Positions 35,442-43,837 of a stretch of DNA of 64,000 bases are shown one piece after another; within the stretch, counting starts at the first letter, position 1, and the number at the start of each line of letters is the position of its first letter. A model generated the notes under the pieces. The model searched no databases. It was given only the letters and a program-made list of their open reading frames with translations, and was not told the origin of the DNA. Source of the DNA: Maribellus sp. CM-23 (GTDB lineage Bacteria > Bacteroidota > Bacteroidia > Bacteroidales > Prolixibacteraceae); contig NZ_JADWYJ010000005.1 of the NCBI RefSeq assembly GCF_021354595.1, positions 372,001-436,000 on the forward strand, written 5' to 3'. The position numbers were made by a program, and so were the translations under genes.

Positions 35442-36479
35442 TTATTTTCCGTGATTCCAGCCCTGGGCCTGCAACGGAATGGCTGAGCCTCCGGTGGTAA
35501 CCAGGTTAACGCCTTCCGAAGCTTCGGTCATGTGCCCAATGATCGTAAAGTCAGGATCGTTCTTGATCTTTTCGTAATCATCGAGCGGGAGTGTAAACAG
35601 CAGCTCGTAGTCTTCCCCTCCGTTAAGTGCTGCCACCAGCGGGTTGATGTTGAGTTCTTCGGCCATTTGTTTGGTTTGGAGATCCATGGGTACTTTGTCT
35701 TCAAACAAACTGCACCCAACGCCCGAGTTTTTGCACAAATGCATAATTTCGGAAGAAAGCCCGTCGGAAATATCAATCATCGACGTGGGTTTAATGCCCA
35801 TTTTTTTGAAGGCCGCAATAATATCGGCGCGCGGTTCGGGCTTAAGCTGGCGTTCCAGTATATAGTCGTATCCGCCTAATTGAGGCTGCATGTTTTCATT
35901 TACTTTGAAAACTTCGTTCTCACGTTCGAGCAATTGCAGTCCCATGTAGGCTCCGCCCAAATCGCCTGAAACACAAAGCAGGTCGTTGGCCTGGGCGCCA
36001 CTTCTTTTCACGATGTCGTCTTTTTCCACTTCCCCTATGGCAGTAATGCTGATCGTCAATCCAGTCAGAGAACTGGTCGTATCGCCTCCCACCAGGTCAA
36101 CCCCATATTTTTCGCAGGCGAGGTAAATTCCTTCATACAGTTCATCAATCGCCTCCACCGAAAATTTGCTGGAAATGGCGATGCTGATCGTGATCTGTTT
36201 CGGAGTGGCATTCATGGCATAAATGTCAGAAAGATTCACTGCTACCGACTTGTATCCAAGGTGTTTCAGCGGTACATACATCAGGTTGAAATGAATACCT
36301 TCAGTCAGCAAATCGCTGGTAACAACGATCTGTTTGTTGCGGTAGTCAAGAATGGCCGCGTCGTCGCCAACCCCCAAAACAGAGCTGTCGTTTTTTAACT
36401 GAATGTTTTTTGTGAGCCGATCAATCAGGCCAAATTCGCCAAGTGTCGAGATGCTGGTATGTTTTGTTTCTTTACTCAT
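35442..36479 (-). CDS. thiL: Thiamine-monophosphate kinase
   Basis: It phosphorylates thiamine monophosphate to the active diphosphate cofactor, using ATP and Mg, in the cytoplasm. The 345-residue protein belongs to the PurM/AIR synthase-related fold. Marks are GVGDDAAILDY near residue 45, VTSDLLTEGIHFNL, the Asp-rich metal site DLVGGDTTSS, and MIDISDGLSSEIMHLC. The start at ATG 36479 gives the usual GEFGLIDRLT region (residues 12-21). It is a single gene between the lpx operon and the divergent suf genes; no other thi genes are in the window. Confidence 0.95.
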   Translation of the reverse strand: MSKETKHTSISTLGEFGLIDRLTKNIQLKNDSSVLGVGDDAAILDYRNKQIVVTSDLLTEGIHFNLMYVPLKHLGYKSVAVNLSDIYAMNATPKQITISIAISSKFSVEAIDELYEGIYLACEKYGVDLVGGDTTSSLTGLTISITAIGEVEKDDIVKRSGAQANDLLCVSGDLGGAYMGLQLLERENEVFKVNENMQPQLGGYDYILERQLKPEPRADIIAAFKKMGIKPTSMIDISDGLSSEIMHLCKNSGVGCSLFEDKVPMDLQTKQMAEELNINPLVAALNGGEDYELLFTLPLDDYEKIKNDPDFTIIGHMTEASEGVNLVTTGGSAIPLQAQGWNHGK

Positions 36480-36543
36480 TATTAATTACAGACAAAGAAG
36501 TATGAATTGTAATGTTCAGGGAGCAAAAATACCCATAGTTTTA

Positions 36544-36551
36544 TATCTTTG
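36544..36551 (+). promoter_or_regulatory. -7 element of the sufBCD promoter
   Basis: TATCTTTG is a full TAnnTTTG match 56 bases before the sufB ATG. No ideal TTTG is found 19-21 bases upstream, where the sequence is poor in T, so the promoter may depend on an activator. No IscR-like site could be identified. Confidence 0.5.
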
Positions 36552-36607
36552 CAATTTATTTAAACACTCTTATTTCAACATTGTTATAAGGGTAGAAAAC
36601 TAGAAGA

Positions 36608-38053
36608 ATGGAAGATCAGGATAAGATATTATCAGAAGTTACGCAAGGCGAATATAAATACGGTTTCGTAACAGATATTGAAACCGAAATCATTGAGAAA
36701 GGACTGAGCGAAGACGTGATTCGTTTGATTTCTGCCAAAAAGGAAGAGCCGGAATTCATGTTGAATTTCCGTTTGGATGCTTACCGGAGATGGCTGAAAA
36801 TGAAAATGCCCAACTGGGCCTATTTAAAAGTTCCGCCCATCGATTTCCAGGCGATCAGTTACTACGCCGCGCCGAAGAAAAAAGCACAATACGAAAGTCT
36901 GGATGAAGTTGATCCGGAATTGCTGGAGACCTTTAATAAACTGGGTATTCCGTTGGAAGAACAGAAACACCTGGCAGGAGTGGCCGTTGATGCGGTAATC
37001 GACAGCGTTTCTGTAAAAACCACTTTCAAGGAAACTTTGGCTGAAAAAGGTATTATTTTCTGCTCGTTTTCGGAAGCGGTAAAAGAGCATCCCGAGCTGG
37101 TACAGAAGTACCTCGGACAAGCGGTGCCGGTTGCCGACAATTACTTTGCTGCATTGAATTCGGCTGTATTTAGCGATGGCTCGTTTTGTTACATTCCGAA
37201 GGGAGTTCGCTGTCCGATGGAATTGTCAACGTATTTCCGTATCAACGCAGCCAATACCGGTCAGTTTGAACGTACGCTGATTGTGGCTGACGACGACAGT
37301 TATGTTAGTTACCTGGAAGGTTGTACGGCTCCGATGCGCGACGAAAACCAACTGCATGCAGCGGTTGTTGAAATTATTGCGCTTGACCGCGCGGAAGTAA
37401 AATATTCTACGGTTCAGAACTGGTACCCGGGCGATAAAAACGGGAAAGGCGGTATTTACAACTTCGTAACCAAACGTGGTGTTTGCCGCGGGGTTTCCTC
37501 GAAAATCAGCTGGACCCAGGTAGAAACCGGATCAGCCATTACCTGGAAATACCCAAGTTGTATCCTGATGGGTGACAATTCAGTCGGTGAGTTTAACTCG
37601 GTGGCTGTTACCAACAATTACCAGCAGGCCGACACGGGTTCTAAAATGATACACATCGGGAAAAATACCAAGTCAACGATCATTTCGAAAGGTATTTCTG
37701 CCGGTAAAAGTGATAACTCGTACCGTGGTTTGGTGAAGATTCTTCCTGGAGCGAAAAACTCACGAAACTTCTCACAGTGTGATTCGCTGTTGTTAAACGA
37801 TACCTGTGGCGCACACACTTTCCCGTACATAGAAGTAGGGAATAAATCGTCGGTGGTGGAACACGAAGCAACCACCTCGAAGATTGGAGAAGACCAGATT
37901 TTTTACTGTAACCAGCGTGGTATCGATACCGAAATGGCCATTGGAATGATCGTAAACGGTTATGCCAAGGAGGTGCTGAATAAATTACCAATGGAGTTTG
38001 CAGTAGAAGCCCAGAAGTTGTTGCAGATCAGTTTGGAGGGCAGTGTAGGATAG
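36608..38053 (+). CDS. sufB: Fe-S cluster assembly scaffold protein SufB
   Basis: A 481-residue core scaffold of the SUF pathway, working as SufBC2D to build clusters. Characteristic segments are [60 protein letters not shown] and [20 protein letters not shown], followed by the beta-helix. The C-terminal part has [20 protein letters not shown] and [20 protein letters not shown], with conserved Cys, Glu and His residues that receive sulfur. It is first in the sufBCD operon; sufC follows after 58 bases. Confidence 0.97.
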   Translation: MEDQDKILSEVTQGEYKYGFVTDIETEIIEKGLSEDVIRLISAKKEEPEFMLNFRLDAYRRWLKMKMPNWAYLKVPPIDFQAISYYAAPKKKAQYESLDEVDPELLETFNKLGIPLEEQKHLAGVAVDAVIDSVSVKTTFKETLAEKGIIFCSFSEAVKEHPELVQKYLGQAVPVADNYFAALNSAVFSDGSFCYIPKGVRCPMELSTYFRINAANTGQFERTLIVADDDSYVSYLEGCTAPMRDENQLHAAVVEIIALDRAEVKYSTVQNWYPGDKNGKGGIYNFVTKRGVCRGVSSKISWTQVETGSAITWKYPSCILMGDNSVGEFNSVAVTNNYQQADTGSKMIHIGKNTKSTIISKGISAGKSDNSYRGLVKILPGAKNSRNFSQCDSLLLNDTCGAHTFPYIEVGNKSSVVEHEATTSKIGEDQIFYCNQRGIDTEMAIGMIVNGYAKEVLNKLPMEFAVEAQKLLQISLEGSVG

Positions 38054-38111
38054 AAATATTAACCAGAGGAGCAGCATTTCCTATAGTTGCTCAAATTCAA
38101 TATTCAATAAA

Positions 38112-38858
38112 ATGTTATCAATAAAAGATTTATATGTTTCCGTTGAGGGAATGGAAATACTGAAAGGAATCAACCTGGAAGTGAAGCCAGGCGAAGTTCA
38201 TGCCATTATGGGCCCGAACGGGTCAGGAAAAAGTACTCTGGCAAATGTTTTAGCAGGAAAAGAAGAGTACGAAGTTACTTCGGGTTCGGTACTTTTTGAC
38301 GGCGAAGATTTGCTGGATAAAGCACCGGAAGACCGTGCAAAAGATGGTCTTTTCCTGAGTTTCCAGTATCCGGTTGAAATTCCGGGCGTGCCGATGGTGA
38401 ACTTTCTGAAGTCGGCCGTAAACGAACACCGCAAACACAAAGGCGAAAAAGAACTTACTGCGGGCGAATTTCTGAAACTGATGCGCGAAAAGATGGACAT
38501 GGTCGACATGCATCCGAATTTGACCAACCGCTCGGTGAATGAAGGTTTCTCAGGTGGTGAGAAAAAGAAAAACGAAATTTTCCAGATGGCGTTGCTTGAG
38601 CCCCGTTTGGCTATTTTGGATGAAACCGACTCAGGTCTTGATATTGACGCATTAAAAACAGTGGCCAACGGAGTAAACGCGTTACGTTCTCCTGAAAGAT
38701 CGGCCATTGTGGTAACCCACTACCAACGCTTGCTGGATTATATTGTACCCGATTTTGTACACATTCTTTACAAAGGAAAAATTGTAAAAACGGCCGGGAA
38801 AGAACTGGCTCTCGAACTGGAAGAAAAAGGGTACGACTGGATTAAAACAGAAAACTAA
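38112..38858 (+). CDS. sufC: Fe-S cluster assembly ATPase SufC
   Basis: A 248-residue ABC-type ATPase that drives conformational change in the SufBCD complex; it is not a transporter. Walker A is GPNGSGKST near residue 38, the SufC-specific signature is NEGFSGGEKKKNEIFQMALL, Walker B is LAILDETDSGLDIDAL, and the switch histidine is in VVTHYQRLL. The length and the lack of any permease partner fit SufC. It is separated from sufD by a single base. Confidence 0.97.
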   Translation: MLSIKDLYVSVEGMEILKGINLEVKPGEVHAIMGPNGSGKSTLANVLAGKEEYEVTSGSVLFDGEDLLDKAPEDRAKDGLFLSFQYPVEIPGVPMVNFLKSAVNEHRKHKGEKELTAGEFLKLMREKMDMVDMHPNLTNRSVNEGFSGGEKKKNEIFQMALLEPRLAILDETDSGLDIDALKTVANGVNALRSPERSAIVVTHYQRLLDYIVPDFVHILYKGKIVKTAGKELALELEEKGYDWIKTEN

Positions 38859-38859
38859 A

Positions 38860-40227
38860 ATGAGTGTTACAATAGAAAAAGTCGATTTATCGCTTAAGTA
38901 CACCGCGTATTACAAACAGGTGAAAGAGGAGCTTTTCGAAGGTTCTTCCGACATCCTGAATGACCAGCGAAACAAGGCGTTTCAGAGTTTTGTAATGCAG
39001 GGTATCCCAACGCGAAAAAACGAAGACTATAAATATACCAACCTGCATCCTTCGTTTGCGCCCGAATTTGCGTTTGTGCATTCCCGGACAGATGAAGAAG
39101 CCAACCTGCAGGAGATTTTCCGTTGCGATGTACCACAGTTGGATACTACGCTGGCCTTTGTTTACAACGGATGGTTTTCGAAAAAGAGCAGTGCAATCGA
39201 TCGGCTTCCGGAGGGAGTGATCCTTGATAGCCTGGAGAATATTTCAAAAGAACGTCCTGAGCTTCTTTCAAAATATGCCAGTCTGGCTAACCCGGATGAA
39301 GACCCGATGGTGGCCATGAATACCGCATTTGCCAAAGACGGTTTCTTCCTGTTTGTTCCCAAAGGCGTGGTGCTCGATAAAGCGATTCAGATCATCAACC
39401 TGATGAAAGGATCGTCTGATCTGCTGGTTACGCAGCGAAACTATATTTGTGTGGAAGAAGGTGCAAAACTGCAATTGTTGCTGTGCGATCACAGCGAGAA
39501 TCAGAACAATTACCTGAGCAACTCGGTGACCGAAGTTTTTGCAGGAAGCAATGCTGAAGTGGAGTTTTACGCTTTGCAAAATCAGCATAACAAAGCAACC
39601 AGTATTCATTCGGTTTTTGTAGAACAGCAACGTGACTCACGGGTAACAACACACACCGCATCCTTGCATGGCGGCCTGATTCGCAATAACCTGAAATTCA
39701 TTTTGAACGGAGAGAATTGCGAAGCCAATATGTACGGAATTTCGTTTTTGGATAAAAAACAACACGCCGATAATTTCACGCAGGTAATTCATGCAAAACC
39801 ACATTGCGTAAGCAATCAGGTTTACAAGAATGTACTGGATGAGCAATCAACCGGAGCATTTTCGGGCAGGATACACGTGGTTCGCGATGCACAAAAAACA
39901 AATGCATTTCAGCGAAACAACAACTTGTTGCTGACCGACCAGGCGACCATGCAAACCAAGCCGCAGCTGATTATTGATGCGGATGATGTAAAATGCAGCC
40001 ACGGTGCCACGGTTGGGCAGATTGATGAAGAAGCATTGTTCTACCTTCGTGCCAGGGGAATTGACGAAGACAAGGCGCGACTGATGATGATGAATGCTTT
40101 TGCACACGAAGTGATTCAGGAGATTAAACTGGAGCCGCTGCGTGAACGTATCGACGAACTGGTTGATAAAAGATTAAGAGGAGAACTGGCACGTTGCCAC
40201 GAATGCTCTTACGGAAAAGACTGTTAA
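38860..40227 (+). CDS. sufD: Fe-S cluster assembly protein SufD
   Basis: A 455-residue SufB paralogue and partner in the SufBC2D scaffold. The N-terminal helical part (FVMQGIPTRKNEDYKYTNLH) is followed by a beta-helix, and the C-terminus holds KCSHGATVGQIDEEALFYLR, with the conserved His facing SufB, and ARGIDEDKARLMMMNAFAHE. It is unusually long compared with enterobacterial SufD, as is common in the phylum, and ends CHECSYGKDC, a cysteine-rich tail. It is the last gene of sufBCD, which ends at a hairpin at 40292. Confidence 0.95.
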   Translation: MSVTIEKVDLSLKYTAYYKQVKEELFEGSSDILNDQRNKAFQSFVMQGIPTRKNEDYKYTNLHPSFAPEFAFVHSRTDEEANLQEIFRCDVPQLDTTLAFVYNGWFSKKSSAIDRLPEGVILDSLENISKERPELLSKYASLANPDEDPMVAMNTAFAKDGFFLFVPKGVVLDKAIQIINLMKGSSDLLVTQRNYICVEEGAKLQLLLCDHSENQNNYLSNSVTEVFAGSNAEVEFYALQNQHNKATSIHSVFVEQQRDSRVTTHTASLHGGLIRNNLKFILNGENCEANMYGISFLDKKQHADNFTQVIHAKPHCVSNQVYKNVLDEQSTGAFSGRIHVVRDAQKTNAFQRNNNLLLTDQATMQTKPQLIIDADDVKCSHGATVGQIDEEALFYLRARGIDEDKARLMMMNAFAHEVIQEIKLEPLRERIDELVDKRLRGELARCHECSYGKDC

Positions 40228-40291
40228 TTTTTAAGTTATAGATTAACCCGGAAAATATCCGTTTGGATATATCGGAAGGGATTACAAGGCG

Positions 40292-40327
40292 ACCGTTCTT
40301 TCATACAAAGAGCGGTTCTTTGTTTTA
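40292..40327 (+). terminator. Terminator between sufD and sufS
   Basis: ACCGTTCTTT (40292-40301) pairs with AAAGAGCGGT (40307-40316), with one G-U pair, around CATAC, followed by TCTTTGTTTT. It suggests sufS is transcribed separately or by read-through; CACCTTTG at 40343-40350 could be an imperfect -7 box for sufS. Confidence 0.75.
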
Positions 40328-40384
40328 AGAAATCTTTCGCACCTTTGCAACAGCCCGTTCGGTGAACGGAAAAAGAAAACAGAC

Positions 40385-41602
40385 ATGGCTTACAACATAG
40401 ACGAAATACGAAGTTTCTTTCCTGTATTGAAGAAGGAGGTTTACAACAAGCCTCTGATTTATTTCGACAGCGCTGCTTCTTCTCAGAAGCCCGTTCAGGT
40501 GTTGAAGAAGGAGGAGGAACTGCACAACGACCACTACGGAAACATACACCGCGGGGCGCATTTTATGGCCGATAAAGCCACGCAGGAATTTGAAGATGTA
40601 CGCGAGCAGGTGCGGGCTTTTATCAATGCCGCTTCCCGCAAGGAAATTATTTTTACCAAAGGAACCACCGAGAGTATTAACTTGGTGGCAAGTTCGTTTT
40701 GTGAGCGTTTTGTGGAGGCCGGAGATGAAATCATTGTTTCGGAAATGGAACACCACGCCAACATTGTTCCGTGGCAGCTGGCCGCCATCCGGAAAGGGGC
40801 AAAAATTGTCAAGCTTCCGTTTAACGACCTGGGGGTTTTGGAAATCGAAAAGCTTCCGGCCCTGATCAATGAAAAAACAAAACTGATTGCAGTAGCTCAT
40901 GTTTCCAATGTATTGGGAACGATCAATCCGGTAAAAGAAATGATTGAACTCGCGCACCAAAGCAAGGTGGCTGTTCTGGTGGATGGTGCGCAGGCATCTC
41001 CCCACATTCCGATTGATGTACAGGAACTGGATGCCGATTTCTATGTTTTTTCTGCCCACAAGATGTACGGCCCCAACGGCGTGGGTATTTTGTACGGAAA
41101 AGAAAAGTGGCTCGAAGAAATGCCGCCCTACCAGGGAGGAGGAGAGATGATCTCCGAGGTTTCGTTCGAAGGCACTACTTTCAATGAGTTACCCTATAAA
41201 TTCGAAGCCGGTACGCCGCATATTTCAGGGGTGATTGCCTTTGGTGCTGCCCTCGCTCTGATGAATAAAATCGGGTTGGAAGATATGGCCGCCTGGGAAC
41301 ATTCACTGCTTGTTTATGCCACGCAAAAACTGAAGGAAATAGAGGGCATGAAAATCTATGGCGAAGCCCCCCGGAAATCGGGAGTGATTTCGTTTAACAT
41401 CGAAGGAATTCATTCGTACGATTTGGGAATGTTGCTCGATAAAATGGGGATTGCACTTCGCACCGGGCATTTGTGTGCCGACACAGTGATGGCGCATTAC
41501 GGCATTCAGGGCTGCGTGCGTATTTCGTTCGGGATGTACAACACCAAAGACGAAATCGATGCATTTATCGCTGCATTGAACAAGGTGAGGATGATGTTCT
41601 GA
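40385..41602 (+). CDS. sufS: Cysteine desulfurase SufS
   Basis: A 405-residue PLP enzyme (class V aminotransferase fold, type II desulfurase) that takes sulfur from cysteine and hands it to SufE. The PLP lysine is in FYVFSAHKMYGPNGVG near residue 225, TEHHANI-like EMEHHANIVPWQ near 122, and the catalytic cysteine is in RTGHLCADTVMAHYG near residue 363, with the short active-site loop of group II. The start is ATG 40385. It lies downstream of sufBCD. The partner sufE lies 1 kb further on, beyond an opposite-strand rubrerythrin. Confidence 0.96.
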   Translation: MAYNIDEIRSFFPVLKKEVYNKPLIYFDSAASSQKPVQVLKKEEELHNDHYGNIHRGAHFMADKATQEFEDVREQVRAFINAASRKEIIFTKGTTESINLVASSFCERFVEAGDEIIVSEMEHHANIVPWQLAAIRKGAKIVKLPFNDLGVLEIEKLPALINEKTKLIAVAHVSNVLGTINPVKEMIELAHQSKVAVLVDGAQASPHIPIDVQELDADFYVFSAHKMYGPNGVGILYGKEKWLEEMPPYQGGGEMISEVSFEGTTFNELPYKFEAGTPHISGVIAFGAALALMNKIGLEDMAAWEHSLLVYATQKLKEIEGMKIYGEAPRKSGVISFNIEGIHSYDLGMLLDKMGIALRTGHLCADTVMAHYGIQGCVRISFGMYNTKDEIDAFIAALNKVRMMF

Positions 41603-41604
41603 AA

Positions 41605-41636
41605 AAGAAAACCCTAAGGCTGAAGTTCCTTAGGGT
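41605..41636 (-). terminator. Terminator between sufS and rubrerythrin
   Basis: ACCCTAAGG (41611-41619) pairs with CCTTAGGGT (41628-41636). Read on the minus strand it is followed by TTTTCTTTTTC, so it ends the rubrerythrin transcript; it may also stop sufS. Its stem is nearly the same as the hairpin at 43325-43364. Confidence 0.8.
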
Positions 41637-41647
41637 CGTCTATCTAA

Positions 41648-42223
41648 TTAGTAATTTGTCTCTTTTATTTCGAAGTAAGACTGTGGGTGCTGGCAAGCCG
41701 GGCACATTTTCGGCGCAGCCATTCCTTCATGAAGAAAACCACAGTTTCTGCATTTCCAAACCACTTTGTCGCCGCGTTTAAAAACCTTGCCTTCATTCAG
41801 ATTGTCGTAAAGGGTACGGAATCTTTTTTCGTGGGCTTCTTCTACCCTTGCTATTAATCTAAAGGCCATGGCAATTTCTTTAAAACCCTCTTCTTCGGCA
41901 ACTTTGGCAAACTCGGGATACAGGTCCACCCATTCTTCGTTTTCGCCGTCAGCCGAGGCTTTCAGGTTTTCCAGGGTTGTGCCGATTTTTCCGGCCGGGT
42001 AAGTAGCGGTAATTTCGACCATGCTTCCTTCCAAAAATTTGAAGAACCTTTTAGCGTGTTCTTTTTCGTTTAAAGCGGTTTCAGTGAAAAGCGCTGCAAT
42101 TTGCTCCAACCCTTCTTTTTTGGCCTGGCTGGCAAAATAATCATAACGCATGCGGGCCTGCGATTCGCCGGCAAATGCTTTCAGTAAATTTTGTTCTGTT
42201 TTTGTCCCTGCTAATGAATTCAT
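41648..42223 (-). CDS. rbr: Rubrerythrin
   Basis: A 191-residue non-heme iron peroxidase that reduces hydrogen peroxide in anaerobes and microaerophiles. Residues 1-145 form the ferritin-like four-helix domain with diiron ligands in [30 protein letters not shown] and [14 protein letters not shown]. Residues about 150-190 form a rubredoxin-type domain with [10 protein letters not shown] and [11 protein letters not shown]. It is on the minus strand between sufS and sufE, in its own unit with its own terminator. Its position next to Fe-S assembly genes suggests linked oxidative-stress protection, but coregulation is not shown. Confidence 0.95.
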   Translation of the reverse strand: MNSLAGTKTEQNLLKAFAGESQARMRYDYFASQAKKEGLEQIAALFTETALNEKEHAKRFFKFLEGSMVEITATYPAGKIGTTLENLKASADGENEEWVDLYPEFAKVAEEEGFKEIAMAFRLIARVEEAHEKRFRTLYDNLNEGKVFKRGDKVVWKCRNCGFLHEGMAAPKMCPACQHPQSYFEIKETNY

Positions 42224-42581
42224 TTCAAGAATATTTAAAGGTTCTACAATGTTGATTTTTTTGAAACGATTAAGATAGAAATAATAAAAGAGGTGAAACG
42301 AAGCATTTACTTATTTATACTTATTCAAAAAAGCGAAGCAAGTACATTATCGGTAAGGCGCAGGAGGACGCAAAGTAGTGAGCAAGAAGAGAATTGATCT
42401 CAATCCGAAATTTTACTTGTCTTATTCCTGGGTATTGGGAAAGTTTAGCGGCCTTGGATTCATTTTTGTCATTTGTTTAAAATGCTGTGTGTCCGAAATA
42501 TATTCCCCATTTTTTCAGAAAGATGATTCTTCTAATAACTGAAAAATTACGACATTTGCATCCTGTATTAAGAAATTGAGT
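42224..42581. other. Divergent intergenic region between rubrerythrin and sufE
   Basis: About 360 bases with no gene. TACGACATTTG at 42548-42558, just before sufE, is an imperfect -7 box. No good box was found for the rubrerythrin side, and no inverted repeat of PerR or OxyR type was recognised. Confidence 0.4.
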
Positions 42582-43004
42582 ATGACCATTGAAGAAGTAC
42601 AGCAAGAGATAATTGGCGAATTTTCGATGTTTGATGAATGGATGGATAAATATTCATACCTGATTGAGCTTGGAAACGATCTGGGAGAACTGGATGCCAT
42701 CGACAAAAACGATCAGAACCTGATTAAAGGTTGCCAGTCGCGGGTGTGGCTGGTGGCTGAAATGAAAGACGGGAAGATTCACTTTCGGGGAGAAAGTGAT
42801 GCCGTTATTGTAAAAGGCCTGGTTGCTTTGTTGCTGCGGGTGGCATCGGAAAGAACGCCGCAGGAGTTGCTGGAAAACGAACTGCATTTTATCGACGATA
42901 TAGGTTTAAAACAGCATTTGTCACCCACCCGGTCTAACGGATTGCTGGCCATGGTAAAACAAATTAGGTTATACGCTGTTGCTTATAGCAAGATTGCAGG
43001 ATAA
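42582..43004 (+). CDS. sufE: Sulfur acceptor protein SufE
   Basis: A 140-residue protein that accepts persulfide from SufS and passes it to SufB. ATG 42582 (MTIEEVQQEIIGEF) puts the active cysteine at residue 51 in NLIKGCQSRVWL, the same number as in E. coli; a TTG two codons upstream is less likely. Other family marks are SYLIELGNDLGELDAIDK and GLVALLLRVASERTPQEL. It is followed at once by the SufT-like gene, whose Shine-Dalgarno overlaps the sufE stop. Confidence 0.94.
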   Translation: MTIEEVQQEIIGEFSMFDEWMDKYSYLIELGNDLGELDAIDKNDQNLIKGCQSRVWLVAEMKDGKIHFRGESDAVIVKGLVALLLRVASERTPQELLENELHFIDDIGLKQHLSPTRSNGLLAMVKQIRLYAVAYSKIAG

Positions 43005-43009
43005 GGAGG
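43003..43009 (+). promoter_or_regulatory. Strong Shine-Dalgarno of the SufT-like gene
   Basis: AAGGAGG overlaps the TAA stop of sufE and lies 5 bases before ATG 43015. Most genes in this window lack such a strong site, so it decides this start and suggests translational coupling. Confidence 0.7.
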
Positions 43010-43014
43010 CAGAC

Positions 43015-43320
43015 ATGGACAAAAGAATTGATTTAATCATAAATAACCTCAAAGAGGTCTACGATCCGGAGATTCCGGTGAATGTATATGATTTGGGACT
43101 GATCTACAACGTAGATGTAGATGAAGAAAACAATGCCAGCATTGTAATGACGCTCACTGCTCCCGGGTGCCCGGTTGTAGATGTGCTGATCGACGATGTT
43201 ACCCAGGCCGCTCAATCGGTAGAGGGCATTCAGGCAGTGAATGTGGATCTGACGTTCGAACCGCCGTGGGATAAGTCGATGATGAGCGAAGAGGCCCGTT
43301 TGGAACTGGGTTTCTTTTAA
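43015..43320 (+). CDS. SufT-like MIP18/DUF59 protein
   Basis: A 101-residue protein of the MIP18 (DUF59) family that helps mature Fe-S proteins. ATG 43015 (MDKRIDLIINNLKEVYDPEI) fits the family start; upstream codons overlap sufE and were rejected. Marks are VYDPEIPVNVYDLGLIYNVD, with the conserved DPE and DLG, TLTAPGCPVVDVLIDDV with the conserved Cys, and FEPPWDKSMMSEEARLELGF. It lies at the end of the SUF cluster with sufE and is closed by a strong terminator. Strictly, SufT proteins often carry extra N-terminal sequence; this is the short form. Confidence 0.88.
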   Translation: MDKRIDLIINNLKEVYDPEIPVNVYDLGLIYNVDVDEENNASIVMTLTAPGCPVVDVLIDDVTQAAQSVEGIQAVNVDLTFEPPWDKSMMSEEARLELGFF

Positions 43321-43324
43321 CAGG

Positions 43325-43364
43325 AAAACCCTAAGGGTCGCGAAGCTCCCTTAGGGTTTTTTGT
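43325..43364. terminator. Bidirectional terminator after the SUF cluster
   Basis: AAAACCCTAAGGG (43325-43337) pairs perfectly with CCCTTAGGGTTTT (43348-43360), followed by TTGTTTCTTT. It lies between the convergent SufT-like and T9SS genes and can work on both strands. Confidence 0.9.
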
Positions 43365-43369
43365 TTCTT

Positions 43370-43828
43370 TTATTGTTTCTGAATTTTAACCATCCATTGC
43401 TTCTCTAGATCCTTTGGCTTTACACTCAAAAGATACATCCCGGATCTTAATTCATTAAGATCAAGCTCAACTGCCTGATTTGGCAAAAAGGTTTCATCTT
43501 TTATCGTCTTGCAAACTCTGCCACTCACATCCAGTACAACAATCTTACATACTTCCTTCCGGTTATGCTTAAGCTGAATGTGAAGCTCGCTACTAAAAGG
43601 ATTTGGATATACATTTAGTATCGATTCTTCTTTGTTCGGGTTCATCAGTCCATCAGTAATAGTGAGTTGATATACTTCGCCAATCTGCCATTTCGAAATA
43701 TTCACAGTGCCCTGTGTTGCTGAGCTTAACCCGGCTGTAGTTATGTTTGCTGCTTTAATACTAACTTCCTGGGCATTTGAAGTTATGTAAAGAAGCACTA
43801 CAAGTCCGATTATCAGATATTTCTTCAT
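43370..43828 (-). CDS. Mini T9SS sorting-domain protein
   Basis: A 152-residue exported protein with a signal peptide (MKKYLIIGLVVLLYITSNAQ). The middle is a short beta segment. From about residue 70 it carries a type A T9SS C-terminal domain: ILNVYPNPFSSELHIQLK, IVVLDVSGRVCKTIKD and LNELRSGMYLLSVKPKDLEK, ending in a MVKIQKQ-type strand. The domain directs secretion through the type IX system and surface attachment. There is almost no cargo, which is odd. It lies 9 bases after the 789-residue gene on the same strand, so the two are surely cotranscribed. Confidence 0.88.
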   Translation of the reverse strand: MKKYLIIGLVVLLYITSNAQEVSIKAANITTAGLSSATQGTVNISKWQIGEVYQLTITDGLMNPNKEESILNVYPNPFSSELHIQLKHNRKEVCKIVVLDVSGRVCKTIKDETFLPNQAVELDLNELRSGMYLLSVKPKDLEKQWMVKIQKQ

Positions 43829-43837
43829 AATATTTCT

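Noticed and set aside
40325-41059. 244-codon open frame opposite sufS
   Set aside because: Antisense of a well-supported PLP enzyme; no family resemblance.
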